From Exophiala sp. HKRS030 (taxonomy: Eukaryota; Ascomycota; Eurotiomycetes; Chaetothyriales; Herpotrichiellaceae), in the NCBI GenBank assembly GCA_023897205.1, contig JAHWDD010000010.1, forward strand, positions 248,001-312,000: a stretch of DNA of 64,000 nt. Reading direction: 5' to 3'. The position numbers were made by a program, and so were the translations under genes. A model generated the notes under the pieces. It saw only the letters and a list, made by a program, of their open reading frames with translations. It ran no database searches and had not been told where the DNA came from. Position 1 is the stretch's first letter, and every line of letters starts with the position of its first letter. Below, one piece after another: positions 1 to 10,828 of the stretch.

Positions 1-3000
1 CCATCTCCGCCAGGGCCTCATAACGTTCACGGAATTGTCTTTCTCGTTCCGCCATCTGGCACCCCATGGGTTTGGAAAGATCGCGAAAACTTCGAGGGTC
101 GGACAGATCTAATTCGTCGCTTGTATAGTCTGCGATGACCCAGGGAAACACAGGATATTGCGTCAGATCATTGTACGTTCTCCCCGCCATTGTGTTGACG
201 AGCATGAGATAGTGGAAGTTTGACATTTCTCCTTTCTGCCACTTTCGAGTCGCAGCAAGGTAGTTCGATTGTTGGCCAAACACATTGGCGAACTTTGAAC
301 CAAGAGTTTGTGGCTCGTCGTCGACACTCCTCAACGTTTCGTACCGCCAAGCTGTCTCGGGATGTGCAGCACTCAGCGCGCTGTGAGATGGCGATTTGGC
401 GCTGACGAGGCTATGCAACTCATTCCGAATAGGGGGAGAGATGACGGTCAGCAGATAGCTTCTGCCATCACTGAAGAAGATCTCGATCGCCACATCTCGA
501 AACAAAAAACGTCGCTTTGACACACTGATGATCTCCGACCATTTCCAACTGCGAGTGCCATGCTCTTCGTTCCTGGAGACATTCTTCTTGTCTGCAACGT
601 CTCGCCCAGATATCATCCTGACGTAGGGGTCACGCTCCTCCTCGGGCGCTTGCCAGACATTCACAATCTCTCCATCTGCTCGCTGGAAGAAATTGTCGAG
701 GAGATAAATGTAGTCTTTGCCAAGGATGAGTAGACCTTCGACAGCTTCAAGTCCAAGAATCCGGGAAATATTGGCGACATGCTTGACCTGATCGCCTCGG
801 TGAAGACTCCGCATAACTTTGCGATTCTTGTCCTCGAAATCGTCTAGCTCGACATTAGGGTCTTCAACCATCTCGAAACTATCATCGCCTTCTACCACTT
901 CGCTCTGTTGCTCGTTCTCGTGATTATTGACCGAGTCATCTGGCTGCTGTTGACCATAGGATTCCTCCTCGATTTGAGGGAAAGGTTCAGTACCGGTGTT
1001 GATGTGTTTTGGTGTTGCAACCATAGGAGTCGCTCCACCGGGAGTTGCGCCGATGGCCTCAAGGTTAGATATTTTCGTATTACGAGTGTCGAGCCTCAAT
1101 GGCGGCAACTCTGATCCTTTTCGCTTCGGTTGGTCATTTTCTGCTTTGCTGAAGTCCTCGTGAAGTCGCATGCGCATTCTATTCCGGCCTTCCGTCTGGT
1201 CAAGCCGCCATTTTTGGTCCTTTTTGGCATAGAACAACCCTCCAGGTCTGCTGGTGTCCCTTTGCATTCGATTGAAACTGGTCTCAGTATAAAGAAGGTC
1301 GTCTTGTTGGTCCTGCAATAGCCGCTGATGTTTGAGGTATTCTGACGAATATATATTGGCTGTCCAGTTCTCAAATGCTAGTTCATGCCGGCGGATCAGA
1401 TCTTCCCGATCAGCTTCTTCTTGTGACCACTGCCTCACCTTCTCGCGTCTGCGGGAAATCCTCAAGCGTCCGTTCTCTTCAGTACGCTTATTCTCGTTGG
1501 CCACGAAGCTAGTCCACTGTTTGGACAGTGTATCGAAGAACAACGTGTCTAGCTCATCTCTGTGCTCATCAACCCAATGCAGGAAAGCCTCGTTGTCGAG
1601 CTCCACAACCTTTGCAAAACCAGATGTCAGGCCCATTTGCTCATTTGTATCAGTCTGACCGAATATGGCCGAAGCTTCATCGGGCTTTTGAACGAGTATG
1701 ATTCTCCAAAGATTAGCCGCTGTTTGCCGAACAGCATCCGTGGAGGAGACTAGATTTGCGTAAAGCAAATAGCAAACGAGTTGCAAATTACTCGATTGTG
1801 TTTCTTCGGCAGAGAGTAAAACTGTTTGCCAATAAGTCAGCTTTTCCAGAAAAGGCAACGATTCATTGTCCTGGATTGAAGACAAGCTGAGCAGGACAGT
1901 TCGAAAGACAACAGCACGAATAATCGCAATTGTTTGCGCGCACAGCCGGACACTCTTCATCTTGGCTATGTCAGGACGTTGAAGGTACTCAAGAATGGAA
2001 CCGGCAAGATCAAGGACAGGATCAGCTCCACCAATGAACCAGCCTTCAAAAAGGGCTTCTTCGAGGTGACTGAATAGTCGTGCAAGGTTGATCAAAACTC
2101 TTGGTTCGGTCAGAACCTTCTGGTCCAACGCAATCTGGGTCGAAAGCTGTGAGACTGTATTTCTAAGAATCCACGTTTCAAAGTAAGTTTGGTGCTCGAC
2201 AAAGCCAGGTGGTGTTTTGAGGAAGAGTCCCAGCCCAGGAAAGTCCTTTCTCGTGAGAATCTGGTCCAGGAAAATAGCTACGACTATTTCCAGTAAACTT
2301 TGGACGATCGAGTGGCCCTCGTTGAGCTCTGGCATTTTTCGAGTGGCGGAGTCAGAGCCGTCAGCATGGCCAGCTCTAGTTCCATTTCCATTTTGATGAG
2401 CCTGCTCTCGTGTCACAAGAACAAAGGAAGAACCTCGCCGGAGTGTTGTGCCTCGGGATCCTACGGGAGATGGCTCGACCTCAGACGTGCGTATTATGGG
2501 CGATGCGGTGGATAAGGGATGGACAACAACATCGGCACCATCAAATGTCAACGTGGAATCTCGAGCATCCAGTTCAGTCCGTGCTTCGACAATATCGGAA
2601 CCAACCACTACCGGGAAAAGAACAGTGAGGAGTTGCTGGACGTAGGACGAGCTACTAGTAGCTGTAAAATCTCGGAATTTTCGTGACCTCGTGTGGAGGT
2701 CTGCGAGGAATCGAACTACAGTGTCGAATGTCTCGACATGTTGGCTAGTCACAATAGTAAGGAATGGGTTTGGTGGCGCCATTGTTGACATCGACAGCCT
2801 CTGAGGCGGTTGTTCCAAATCTTCTAGAGGAGGCGCCAGAGTAACAGCAGCTTGATGACGTTTGGACGCTACTATTGTTTTAAGGCCACTCTGGAGCATA
2901 GCCATGATGACTTCGAGGATTTCCGGGTACGCAACTGAAAATTCCTTCTTGCCGGCGAATAAATCGATGAAGCCGAATAGGTCGAAACTTCTGTCTAGGT

Positions 3001-6000
3001 CAAGATTGCAGACGTCGAGGTTGAACAAGATTGCAAAACATGCAGGCCACAATGCTGGAAGATGCCACCACCTCTTGAGTCGATATGCCATAACTGTGAA
3101 GCCAGATGTTTTGGAAGTATCCTTGAATTTCTTGACGTAGCTATCCCCATGCACAACTAGCAATCGTGCCAGTATCCTCACTGAAAGCACGACTACTTCA
3201 GGGGAGGTCTCAGAGAGCAGGTAGAGGAGCCACTTGTTCGTCACAGTCTTCGCAAACTTCTTGATCATAGTGTCGTCGTCCTTACGGCATAACATATCCG
3301 AGTACAAACGGAGAACCTCAACGCCTATCTCGAAATGTGTTAGGTTGGAGGTGGCTTCATCTTGTCCACTCTTCGATGACCCTGCAGAGGAGCTTCGTTG
3401 TCGAGCTTCTCGACGTGTTGGCTTGCGAAATTGCAGACCAGTGTTACGTTTGTTAACGGAGAACGTAACAAAGAGTGCAAGCGATCGCAACGTTTCTGCG
3501 GACATAGACTGAGGCAGAAGCACCTTGAAAGCAGCCATATACATTGGTATGATGGCCCTGGACACAGGCTCTGACTTCAAAGCTTCCATAAGTCGCTTCA
3601 GAACTCGCATTCTTGAAAGCCTCTTTAGGTTGAAGCGTTTGAACTCACTCTGCTCAGCAAAAACGAGGAATTGCCCGAAGTACAGTTGCTGTACCGGGAG
3701 AGGGCTGCATCGCCAGATGCTGCTGTCTGCTACCAGAACTTTGTACGCCAAAGGGTTATTGATGACCGATTTCGACAAATTTTCGTGGTCATACCCAGTG
3801 AACGAGAGTATGGATTTCAAAACCTGGAGACTCAGCGCATTTCTATCGAGCCGAGGAGTAGGGATGGCAATAGTCGTCTTTGCCGGTTCACTGTTGTTTT
3901 GTGAAGGAAGCATCAGTTTCTCCTTCAGAATCATTGCCAGAATAGCATAACCTCCATCACGTTCCATTACCTCACTATTTCTCCAGCTGTGGCGCACTGT
4001 CTCCAGTAGGATATCGACAGCAAGGGCAACGTCCTCAGTCGTTCGAGCACGTTGCAAAAGACAAAGGCTAACAGCACCACAGCCACCTAAACGCCAGCTA
4101 GCATCATCAAGGGAATGTGGCACAGTCACAGTAGGGTTTCCCATCAGCAGGAATACGCCACGAGCTTGAGTTAGAGCATCATTGATGGCAGGTACCGCGC
4201 CGTTAATGGCAACAGCATTGGTGCCGGAGCGTGTATAGGCGACCAGGTTTTTGGCAGCCAATTTTGACAGAGACTTTACGAGTTGAGTCTCGTCAATATT
4301 GTTTCGATCATCGTCGTCCAAAATGGTGGCGGGAGATATGTTGATTAGGATCTTGTCTTCGCGGATAAGATGGCTGGCCTTTTGCCTGATTGCTAAGATA
4401 AGCTCAGACTGGTCTTCTTTCCCAGGGTGCAGCATCTCGTTTCTTAGATTCAAGGCGGCGGAAGCCTGGTAAGTCTGAAATGACCCGAGGCAGTCTTGAA
4501 AATTGCCATGATATTTCGGCCCCAGATGATAGAAAACAGCGATTAGATCATCACTTATTGCGTCTGAGAATAAGATGGCAGAGCCCAACGACCATTTCGA
4601 GACGCAAGCTGTACCCGCGGCACGAGGAGAAAGGTCCTGAGGCGTACCGAAGAATGCCTGAACCTTTGGATTGGGTTGTCCACGCTCGCTAGGAGGAACG
4701 CCCGGATAGTTGGCCTTTTGCTGTTCCACGAACTCTCCATCGACAAAGAGGAAGGCTCGGGATGACGATGTAGTCCGCGGTCTTTTATGGACTATGCAGA
4801 TATGGTACCACGTATCTGGCTGAAAGGCTACCGACTTGAATCTAACGCTCGGTCTGTTTCCTTGGATTGCGGTCTGGAGAATGAGATGATGTGTGTCTTT
4901 CTCCAAATACGCTAGGATGAAGCAAGTCTGACTCTTATCAAAGGCACCGAAGAGGGTGGTATGTGCTTGGGTATCGAAGAGGTCGAAGCGAGCCCAAAGA
5001 CTCAAGGTATAGCCGGATGTCTCGACGGGAGGAAACGGCCTACCCAGATTGGCTAGTTCTGTGGAAGCATAACCCTGTTGAGATAGGTCAAACTGAACAC
5101 TAGGGGGCTGTCTCGATGCTTTCACCGCATCAAGCAGAAAAGCCCCTCCCTCAGAAGATGCTGCCGCCTGGTTGAACAGGTAATGGGCGTCAACCAGACT
5201 CGAGACCCCTTCTTGACAGAGGACAAGGGCGGCTTCTTTGAACTGCGCCCTTTCCACATGTGATAACTGTTCTTCAAACACAAGCTGTAGCATCGCAGTG
5301 AAGGTTCCGGCAGTATGAGCGGAAACGAGGTTATGTCTTGATATCGAAAGGACATCTCTCAGGCCCATTGGTAGAGCCAATCGTATAGATCGCAGTGGTA
5401 TATTGCCTCCCTTTATGCCGATATTCCATAGAATAAGTATTGTGGTTAGCAACTCGGGCAAAGCGAGTTCATCCACATTCGACATCGACTTGGACACCGC
5501 AGTCTGTACAACGCTGACAGCATCCTCAGAAACAGGTTTCACGTCTTGTTTGTTGACAACTCGCTCGGCAGCCGTGTAGATATCATCGACTACTTCCACT
5601 CCAGCCGCTGTCGCGAAGAGAAGGCCAAAGAACTGCTCAAGGTACAACTCATCACTGCTTTGGCACGATACAAGAGCCAGACATTGCTGCAGAGTACACT
5701 GTAAAGACTCCCATCCGTTGGATTCCACCTTTGTTCTAAAATACCTTTGGCTGCCTTCATGTCCTTCTAGTGCAGCTCCCAGCACAGCGAACCACTGTGA
5801 CAGTGTCTGCAGAAAGACTTTGATGTTGGACGAAGGATTTTCTTGCGCTCCATAGGTATCGGTCAACGACCGAAGCAGACGGAGCAGTGCCTGTAAACCA
5901 CCAGCACGTCTAAAGCCACTCTTGGCTCCGTGAAGTTCAGCATCATCCTTGAGAAAGTGCCGCAGTTGTTGTAACGCGGCTGACTGGTCTAGACTATCTT

Positions 6001-6136
6001 GCAGGTTTCCAAAGGAGGAGCGGTCCAGTGCATCCAAACTCTTCACCAGGGCAGCTATGTCTTTATCCTGCGGACGAAGGATATCAGCGATTGAGACAGC
6101 CCGACTTCGTCCAGGTATTGGCACGGTAAGACCCAT
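1..6136 (-). CDS. BPH1: BEACH-domain protein, Bph1/neurobeachin-like (3' end beyond window)
   Basis: An uninterrupted reading frame runs from an ATG at 6136 to the left edge (about 2045 codons) with no stop and no needed intron. Around residues 360-460 is a concanavalin-A-like jelly-roll segment (LSLWARFDLF, then WYHICIVHK) as in BEACH proteins. An acidic linker near 1750 leads into a PH-BEACH-type domain (about 1770-1930). The BEACH domain opens near 1965 with WQKGEMSNFHYLMLVNTMAG and FPWVIADYTS and is cut inside FRDLSKPMG. The remaining BEACH and expected C-terminal WD40 repeats lie outside. The family acts as large scaffolds in vesicle fission/fusion, vacuolar sorting and cell-wall trafficking; yeast Bph1 is about 2170 residues, so this protein should be at least that long. 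It is divergent from the subtilase gene across a 1.2 kb spacer. The role is inferred from family; the BEACH assignment is firm. Confidence 0.93.
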   Translation of the reverse strand, partial: MGLTVPIPGRSRAVSIADILRPQDKDIAALVKSLDALDRSSFGNLQDSLDQSAALQQLRHFLKDDAELHGAKSGFRRAGGLQALLRLLRSLTDTYGAQENPSSNIKVFLQTLSQWFAVLGAALEGHEGSQRYFRTKVESNGWESLQCTLQQCLALVSCQSSDELYLEQFFGLLFATAAGVEVVDDIYTAAERVVNKQDVKPVSEDAVSVVQTAVSKSMSNVDELALPELLTTILILWNIGIKGGNIPLRSIRLALPMGLRDVLSISRHNLVSAHTAGTFTAMLQLVFEEQLSHVERAQFKEAALVLCQEGVSSLVDAHYLFNQAAASSEGGAFLLDAVKASRQPPSVQFDLSQQGYASTELANLGRPFPPVETSGYTLSLWARFDLFDTQAHTTLFGAFDKSQTCFILAYLEKDTHHLILQTAIQGNRPSVRFKSVAFQPDTWYHICIVHKRPRTTSSSRAFLFVDGEFVEQQKANYPGVPPSERGQPNPKVQAFFGTPQDLSPRAAGTACVSKWSLGSAILFSDAISDDLIAVFYHLGPKYHGNFQDCLGSFQTYQASAALNLRNEMLHPGKEDQSELILAIRQKASHLIREDKILINISPATILDDDDRNNIDETQLVKSLSKLAAKNLVAYTRSGTNAVAINGAVPAINDALTQARGVFLLMGNPTVTVPHSLDDASWRLGGCGAVSLCLLQRARTTEDVALAVDILLETVRHSWRNSEVMERDGGYAILAMILKEKLMLPSQNNSEPAKTTIAIPTPRLDRNALSLQVLKSILSFTGYDHENLSKSVINNPLAYKVLVADSSIWRCSPLPVQQLYFGQFLVFAEQSEFKRFNLKRLSRMRVLKRLMEALKSEPVSRAIIPMYMAAFKVLLPQSMSAETLRSLALFVTFSVNKRNTGLQFRKPTRREARQRSSSAGSSKSGQDEATSNLTHFEIGVEVLRLYSDMLCRKDDDTMIKKFAKTVTNKWLLYLLSETSPEVVVLSVRILARLLVVHGDSYVKKFKDTSKTSGFTVMAYRLKRWWHLPALWPACFAILFNLDVCNLDLDRSFDLFGFIDLFAGKKEFSVAYPEILEVIMAMLQSGLKTIVASKRHQAAVTLAPPLEDLEQPPQRLSMSTMAPPNPFLTIVTSQHVETFDTVVRFLADLHTRSRKFRDFTATSSSSYVQQLLTVLFPVVVGSDIVEARTELDARDSTLTFDGADVVVHPLSTASPIIRTSEVEPSPVGSRGTTLRRGSSFVLVTREQAHQNGNGTRAGHADGSDSATRKMPELNEGHSIVQSLLEIVVAIFLDQILTRKDFPGLGLFLKTPPGFVEHQTYFETWILRNTVSQLSTQIALDQKVLTEPRVLINLARLFSHLEEALFEGWFIGGADPVLDLAGSILEYLQRPDIAKMKSVRLCAQTIAIIRAVVFRTVLLSLSSIQDNESLPFLEKLTYWQTVLLSAEETQSSNLQLVCYLLYANLVSSTDAVRQTAANLWRIILVQKPDEASAIFGQTDTNEQMGLTSGFAKVVELDNEAFLHWVDEHRDELDTLFFDTLSKQWTSFVANENKRTEENGRLRISRRREKVRQWSQEEADREDLIRRHELAFENWTANIYSSEYLKHQRLLQDQQDDLLYTETSFNRMQRDTSRPGGLFYAKKDQKWRLDQTEGRNRMRMRLHEDFSKAENDQPKRKGSELPPLRLDTRNTKISNLEAIGATPGGATPMVATPKHINTGTEPFPQIEEESYGQQQPDDSVNNHENEQQSEVVEGDDSFEMVEDPNVELDDFEDKNRKVMRSLHRGDQVKHVANISRILGLEAVEGLLILGKDYIYLLDNFFQRADGEIVNVWQAPEEERDPYVRMISGRDVADKKNVSRNEEHGTRSWKWSEIISVSKRRFLFRDVAIEIFFSDGRSYLLTVISPPIRNELHSLVSAKSPSHSALSAAHPETAWRYETLRSVDDEPQTLGSKFANVFGQQSNYLAATRKWQKGEMSNFHYLMLVNTMAGRTYNDLTQYPVFPWVIADYTSDELDLSDPRSFRDLSKPMGCQMAERERQFRERYEALAEM

Positions 6137-7322
6137 ATTGTTTTAACCCCCTCTTATCTGGTCTTGACACCGCAGCTTGCATTGGACTCGACCGCATGTG
6201 GATTGCACGCGAGGAATCGTTCTGTGAGGGAGGGTCAGGGGTATCGCAGCATTGTTGGCCGGTAGCACCCGTAAGCAGGCTGATTCGTGTTGGTGAAGAT
6301 ATGTCTATCACTGTGGTCGGTAAGGGCGGAGGAATTCTCGTTGCAGTGGTTATTGCCTGCCTGTCAGTAGCAAACCGAAGACACTTGCAGGGCAAAGAAT
6401 GAGGTGGAGAAGAGGACAGTCTCTGGCTTTTGAATCTTGATAAATTATACACTTGGAAAATGAACACAATGCCGATATGCTATATCTCAAGTGAGGTCTA
6501 ATACTAGGTGTGTAGTACTCGTACTTTATTGAGTGCATGTCCCACAGGGCACGAGTACGAGCGTGTATGCCTGCAGAAAGTGCGGGACTCGGACTCTGCC
6601 AGTGACGTTAGCTGACAACATGCTGAGACCATGGCCCCCAGGTACAGCCCCCAGGGCGTCTGTGTCTGCATGTGTGTAGAAGGATGCCGGAAACTCAGAA
6701 CCAGAATCTCCCATAACGCCCATCAGTAAGGAGTATGCTTGTGATATATGTACGGAGTACGGAATGCTGTACCGTATGTGTGAGGATCTTGTTTATGTGG
6801 CTTTGCTACCGCCATCGTCATTCATTGAAGGGGATTCCGGAGCAGTGGAGGCCAGAGTGCAAATAGTGCCTGGTGTAGCGCTATAGAGTGTGGCTGGGGG
6901 TGCGGCTATCATCCCAATATTAGGTGCCCCGAGCCTCTCTAGGTGCCTATGAAGCCCGCTGCGCTCTGTCCCCGGTCATTTTATCGGTGACTGTGGCAAC
7001 CTGTCACTTGCTGGCGACAACCATCGAGTCATGTGCGCAGGGCTTCCGTCGCCAATGTGGAGTGGCCTATCCGCTTTCGGCTAAACGCAATTGCCCGCTC
7101 TGTGGCATCATCTGAATCACCTTCGTTGCCTGTTATCAGTTCCATTCATCCTCTCTCACACCCTGCTATCACTCCTGCCATCTCCCATCTCCCACTGCCT
7201 TCTCATCCTTCATCTCTATCTATTTTTCATCGTCTCTTATTGTTCGGCTTGCTCATCTCGAGTAATAGACCTCCTGTTCTTGTCCCTGCACCACCTCGAA
7301 GCCAGCTTCCGTACTTGTCATC
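6137..7322. promoter_or_regulatory. Divergent intergenic region, BEACH gene / vacuolar protease gene
   Basis: No credible gene is visible. The right end (about 7120-7320) is strongly pyrimidine-rich on the + strand, leading directly to the protease ATG; such CT tracts are common at promoters of well-expressed fungal genes. A TACGGAGTAC element sits at 6751-6760, one of several copies of this motif between genes in the window. Confidence 0.5.
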
Positions 7323-8986
7323 ATGAAGGGCCTGGTCCTTTCTCTCCTCCCTCTCCTGGCGGCAGGCTCGCCAATACTGGTTGACACCATCCACAATGAT
7401 GCTGCTCCTCTCATCTCCTCCTCTAACGCAAAGGAGATCCCCAACTCCTACATGGTCGTCTTCAAGAAGCACGTCACCGAGCGGGATGCCTCGGCTCATC
7501 ACTCCTGGGTTCAAGATGTCCATCTCTCTCGAGAGACGACCAAGCAAGAGCTGCGGAAGCGTAGTCAAGTTCCTTTCTCAGATGACACCATCTTTGAGGG
7601 CTTGAGACATACCTACAACATCCCGGGCGGCTTCTTGGGTTACGCTGGTCACTTTGATGAAGATGTCATCGAAATGGTCCGCAGGCATCCAGATGTGAGT
7701 AATACCATGTTTCATCACCTTCCATCCTCAAGATCCCTTATCGGCAAGCTATGACCCAAGTTCCATCATAATGGGCATCTGCTGGTGGGCCTGTTTTGTG
7801 CCCAGATCTCAAATACGTAGTCATCGCCTCTCATCTCACCGGGACGAATGCTCACGTGCCTGCGCAGGTCGATTACATCGAGCGAGACTCGGAGGTTCAC
7901 ACCCTCAAGGAATCGCCTTCCCTGGAGAAGAATGCTCCTTGGGGACTTGCTCGTATCTCCCACCGTGACGCTTTGAGCTTTGGTGATTTTAACAAATACC
8001 TCTACTCTGCCGACGGTGGCGAGGGTGTTGATGCCTATGTTATCGATACTGGCACCAACATCGAACACGTTGACTTCGAAGGCCGTGCCAGCTGGGGTAA
8101 GACAATCCCCGCTGATGATGAGGACATCGATGGTAATGGACACGGTACTCATTGCTCCGGCACTATTGCTGGCAAGAAGTTCGGTGTCGCCAAGAAGGCC
8201 AACGTTTATGCTGTCAAGGTCTTGAAGTCCAACGGCAGCGGTACCATGAGCGATGTTGTCAAGGGCGTCGAATGGGCAGCAGAGGCACACTCAAAGACCG
8301 TCAGCGCGGCAAAGAAGGGCAAGAAGAAGGGATTCAAGGGCAGCGTTGCCAACATGAGCTTGGGTGGTGGCAAATCCCGACTCCTCGACCTCGCTGTCAA
8401 CGCAGCTGTTGACGCCGGTCTCCACTTCGCTGTTGCTGCCGGTAACGACAACGCCGACTCTTGTAACTATTCCCCTGCTGCAGCGGAGAAGGCCATCACT
8501 GTCGGTGCATCTACCCTGGCGGATGAGCGAGCATACTTCTCCAACTACGGTCCCTGCAACGACATTTTCGCCCCGGGTTTGAATGTCCTTTCCACCTGGA
8601 TTGGCAGCAAGTACGCAACCAACATCATCTCTGGTACCTCCATGGCCTCTCCCCACATTGCTGGTCTTCTTGCCTACTTTTTGTCTCTTCAACCAGCTAG
8701 CGACTCGGCCTACGCTGTTGCAGACATCACCCCTAAGCAAATGAAGGCAAACATGATTGCTATTGCTACTGAGGGTGCCTTGGATAATGTCCCAGCCGAC
8801 ACAGCCAACATTCTGGCCTGGAACGGTGGTGGCAAGTCCAACTACTCCGACATCGTCAACGACGGTGGCTTCGCTGTCAACAAGGGGTTTTCCCCAGAGG
8901 AGTATCTCTCGGAGAAGGCCCACGAACTCAAGGTCGAGCTCAAGCGTGTCGCTGAGGAGCTCGAAGCCCTCATCGAGAAGGCTTAA
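7323..8986 (+). CDS. Cerevisin-type vacuolar serine protease (subtilase S8A)
   Basis: Two exons, 7323-7694 and 7868-8986, joined in phase 0 across a 173 bp intron (donor GTGAGT, acceptor GCGCAG) give 496 residues, the usual length of fungal vacuolar protease B / Alp2-type enzymes. A hydrophobic signal peptide (1-16) is followed by an I9 propeptide (NSYMVVFKK to VDYIERDSEV, split by the intron). The mature enzyme begins near APWGLARISH. The catalytic triad is complete: Asp184 (VIDTGTN), His216 (GHGTHCSGT) and Ser382 (SGTSMASPH), with oxyanion Asn317 (AAGNDNAD). Members are secretory-pathway proteases matured by propeptide removal and used for vacuolar proteolysis and nitrogen recycling; fungal homologues are known allergens. 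A charged C-terminal helix (KAHELKVELKRVAEEL) ends the protein, as in Prb1 relatives. It is a prb1/alp2-type gene, but vacuolar rather than secreted status is inferred from similarity. Confidence 0.95.
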
Positions 8987-9550
8987 ATGGGTGCCTTGCT
9001 TTGATGCTACCTATTACTGCCTGCTCATTCTGAAACTGAATGTTCTGGGAAGGGCATTGGGAGAGGAGTCATCATAATCACAACACGGTCCCATCTATCG
9101 GACTACATGGTTTGGAGAAGTCTCGACGGCCATTGTTTCAAGGAGCATATGGGGATTTTTGTTTGTACTAGACCTGACCTTCAAGGGTCTCGATGCTTTT
9201 CAACTACATAGGCCCGTATCATTTACTGAGTTGCTAAAGATCTCTTCGTCATCTTTCATAAGTGTAGTTTGTATACCTACCTAGGCAGGCACCAAGTGAC
9301 TGTAGTTTGTATCTTCGGTCTTACAGAGGTTGGGGTGTCTCAGAGCTGCGAGATATGACTCACATGTTTACTTCTACAATACTTTGCACTCTGTGTCAGT
9401 CAGGCAGGAGTCCGCGGGGCCTGTTATTGAACTGGGTAGATGGCGAGCATAGACGGGGCCGTCCAGGTGTCCGAAAGAAGAAAGAAACACTGTATCATCT
9501 GGGTTACATTTCCAACTCACCACAAAGTACGTAGCACAGCATGCGAAAAA
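8987..9550. other. Intergenic region between convergent genes
   Basis: Contains the 3' untranslated ends of the protease and RBR genes. I see no coding potential, RNA gene or repeat of note. Confidence 0.5.
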
Positions 9551-10828
9551 TCACCAAATCCTCGGATAGTAGTCGAGTCCAAGTCCAATACCTCCATGCA
9601 CCTCATTCATGTGGCCGTAGCACGGGTCGCTAGACTCAAAGACCTCCATGCACACCCAGCAGATGTGTGCCCTGCAGCCCGCACAAGTCATGTGGTTGCA
9701 CCCTTCTGTCTTCTCGATCGGCGTCGTGCACTTGGGACAGTCCCTGATGTCGAGTTCCCTTTTCAGTTTCTCGAGGGCCGCGCGGCCGCCGGACGCAATG
9801 TCTTTGTACTCGGCACACGTGTGGTCGCCGTGTCGGGCGTGGCAAGACGTGCAAAGCCTCTCGAGGCGATTCGGACAGGTGTGCGTGGCGGCCCCCATCG
9901 AGTTTGCGGTCGTACCGGTGGGAGTGCACCGGTACACGTGACCACAATCCGGGGTCGGACAGTACCGAAAGGTGTCCGGGTGGCGTTGGACGTGTGCTTC
10001 AAAGGACGATTTGAGAAGATCGTCAAAGGCGGACGAGGAGACATGGCCCTTCAGTTCCTGTAGAGTGAAGATGGTCGTGCAAGTGCCCCCACCCCCTTGA
10101 CACTTGATTGAAAAGTTGGTATTCTTGCTGGTGGTCGACGAAGGGGCGGATCTGCAGTATCCTTCCAAGCATTCGAGGCAGTATGTGTGCTTGCACGAGG
10201 TTTGGATGGGAGTGTCGGCTTCGCAAAAACAAATTGGACAGTCTTCCCCGGACCCTGTTGTTGCACTGTCGGATGGAGAGCCGACCTCAATAATGGAACT
10301 TTTGCCGTCCATGACCGCCACGGCTGTTTCCCATTGCTGCTGTGTACCGTTGATGATGATGCTCCTTGAGACCACATTGAAGACCGGGACGTTGTTGCCC
10401 AAGGCCTGCTCAATGCTCTTAAAACCCCCCTTGATCGCCCATGAAAATTGGTGAGGGTTGAGGTCGATTTCGTAGCCGGGGAAAGACTCCTCCTCTCTGA
10501 GTATGTCGGTAATGCGGCGGATTGCAAGCTCAAGTTTCTCAGATGGCCCGTGAAAGCGTAGTTGGTGTTTTGATTTGTCTCTCGCGATAACTACGCAAAG
10601 ATCCTTCTCAATTGACTTGAGCTTCTTGTATACGCCTCCAGTGCTGTTGAGCCCGGAAGACCAAACAACTTTCCCGCCATCCTCAATGACCACTCCATTC
10701 GAAATCTCTTCAAGTATTCTGCGAGCATTTGCGACGTCCTTCACGTCGTCACCCTCGACTTTCAATGTTGTATGTAATATGCCAGGATAAACGTGGAATG
10801 TCAGATGATGCTGTTTTCGCCATGTCAT
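9551..10828 (-). CDS. RBR-type (RING-IBR-RING) E3 ubiquitin ligase
   Basis: From the first in-frame ATG (10828) the protein has 425 residues. RING1 begins near residue 197 (CPICFCEAD, then CKHTYCLECL), an IBR follows (YCPTPDCGH to CTSCHARHGDHTC), and RING2 starts near 363 (CPKCTTPIEK, EGCNHMTCAGC, CWVC). The residue aligned with the catalytic thioester cysteine of RBR ligases is Cys377 (EGCNHM), so transfer activity should be intact. The N-terminal 190 residues look like degenerate nucleic-acid-binding (KH-like) repeats, as in the C-terminal half of DEAH12-type helicase-RBR proteins, but no helicase is present nearby. The frame stays open upstream of the ATG to 10933 with protein-like sequence, so a 5' exon may be missing; a possible CAG acceptor with an ACTAAG branch-like element lies there. 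Substrates are unknown. Confidence 0.88.
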   Translation of the reverse strand: MTWRKQHHLTFHVYPGILHTTLKVEGDDVKDVANARRILEEISNGVVIEDGGKVVWSSGLNSTGGVYKKLKSIEKDLCVVIARDKSKHQLRFHGPSEKLELAIRRITDILREEESFPGYEIDLNPHQFSWAIKGGFKSIEQALGNNVPVFNVVSRSIIINGTQQQWETAVAVMDGKSSIIEVGSPSDSATTGSGEDCPICFCEADTPIQTSCKHTYCLECLEGYCRSAPSSTTSKNTNFSIKCQGGGGTCTTIFTLQELKGHVSSSAFDDLLKSSFEAHVQRHPDTFRYCPTPDCGHVYRCTPTGTTANSMGAATHTCPNRLERLCTSCHARHGDHTCAEYKDIASGGRAALEKLKRELDIRDCPKCTTPIEKTEGCNHMTCAGCRAHICWVCMEVFESSDPCYGHMNEVHGGIGLGLDYYPRIW

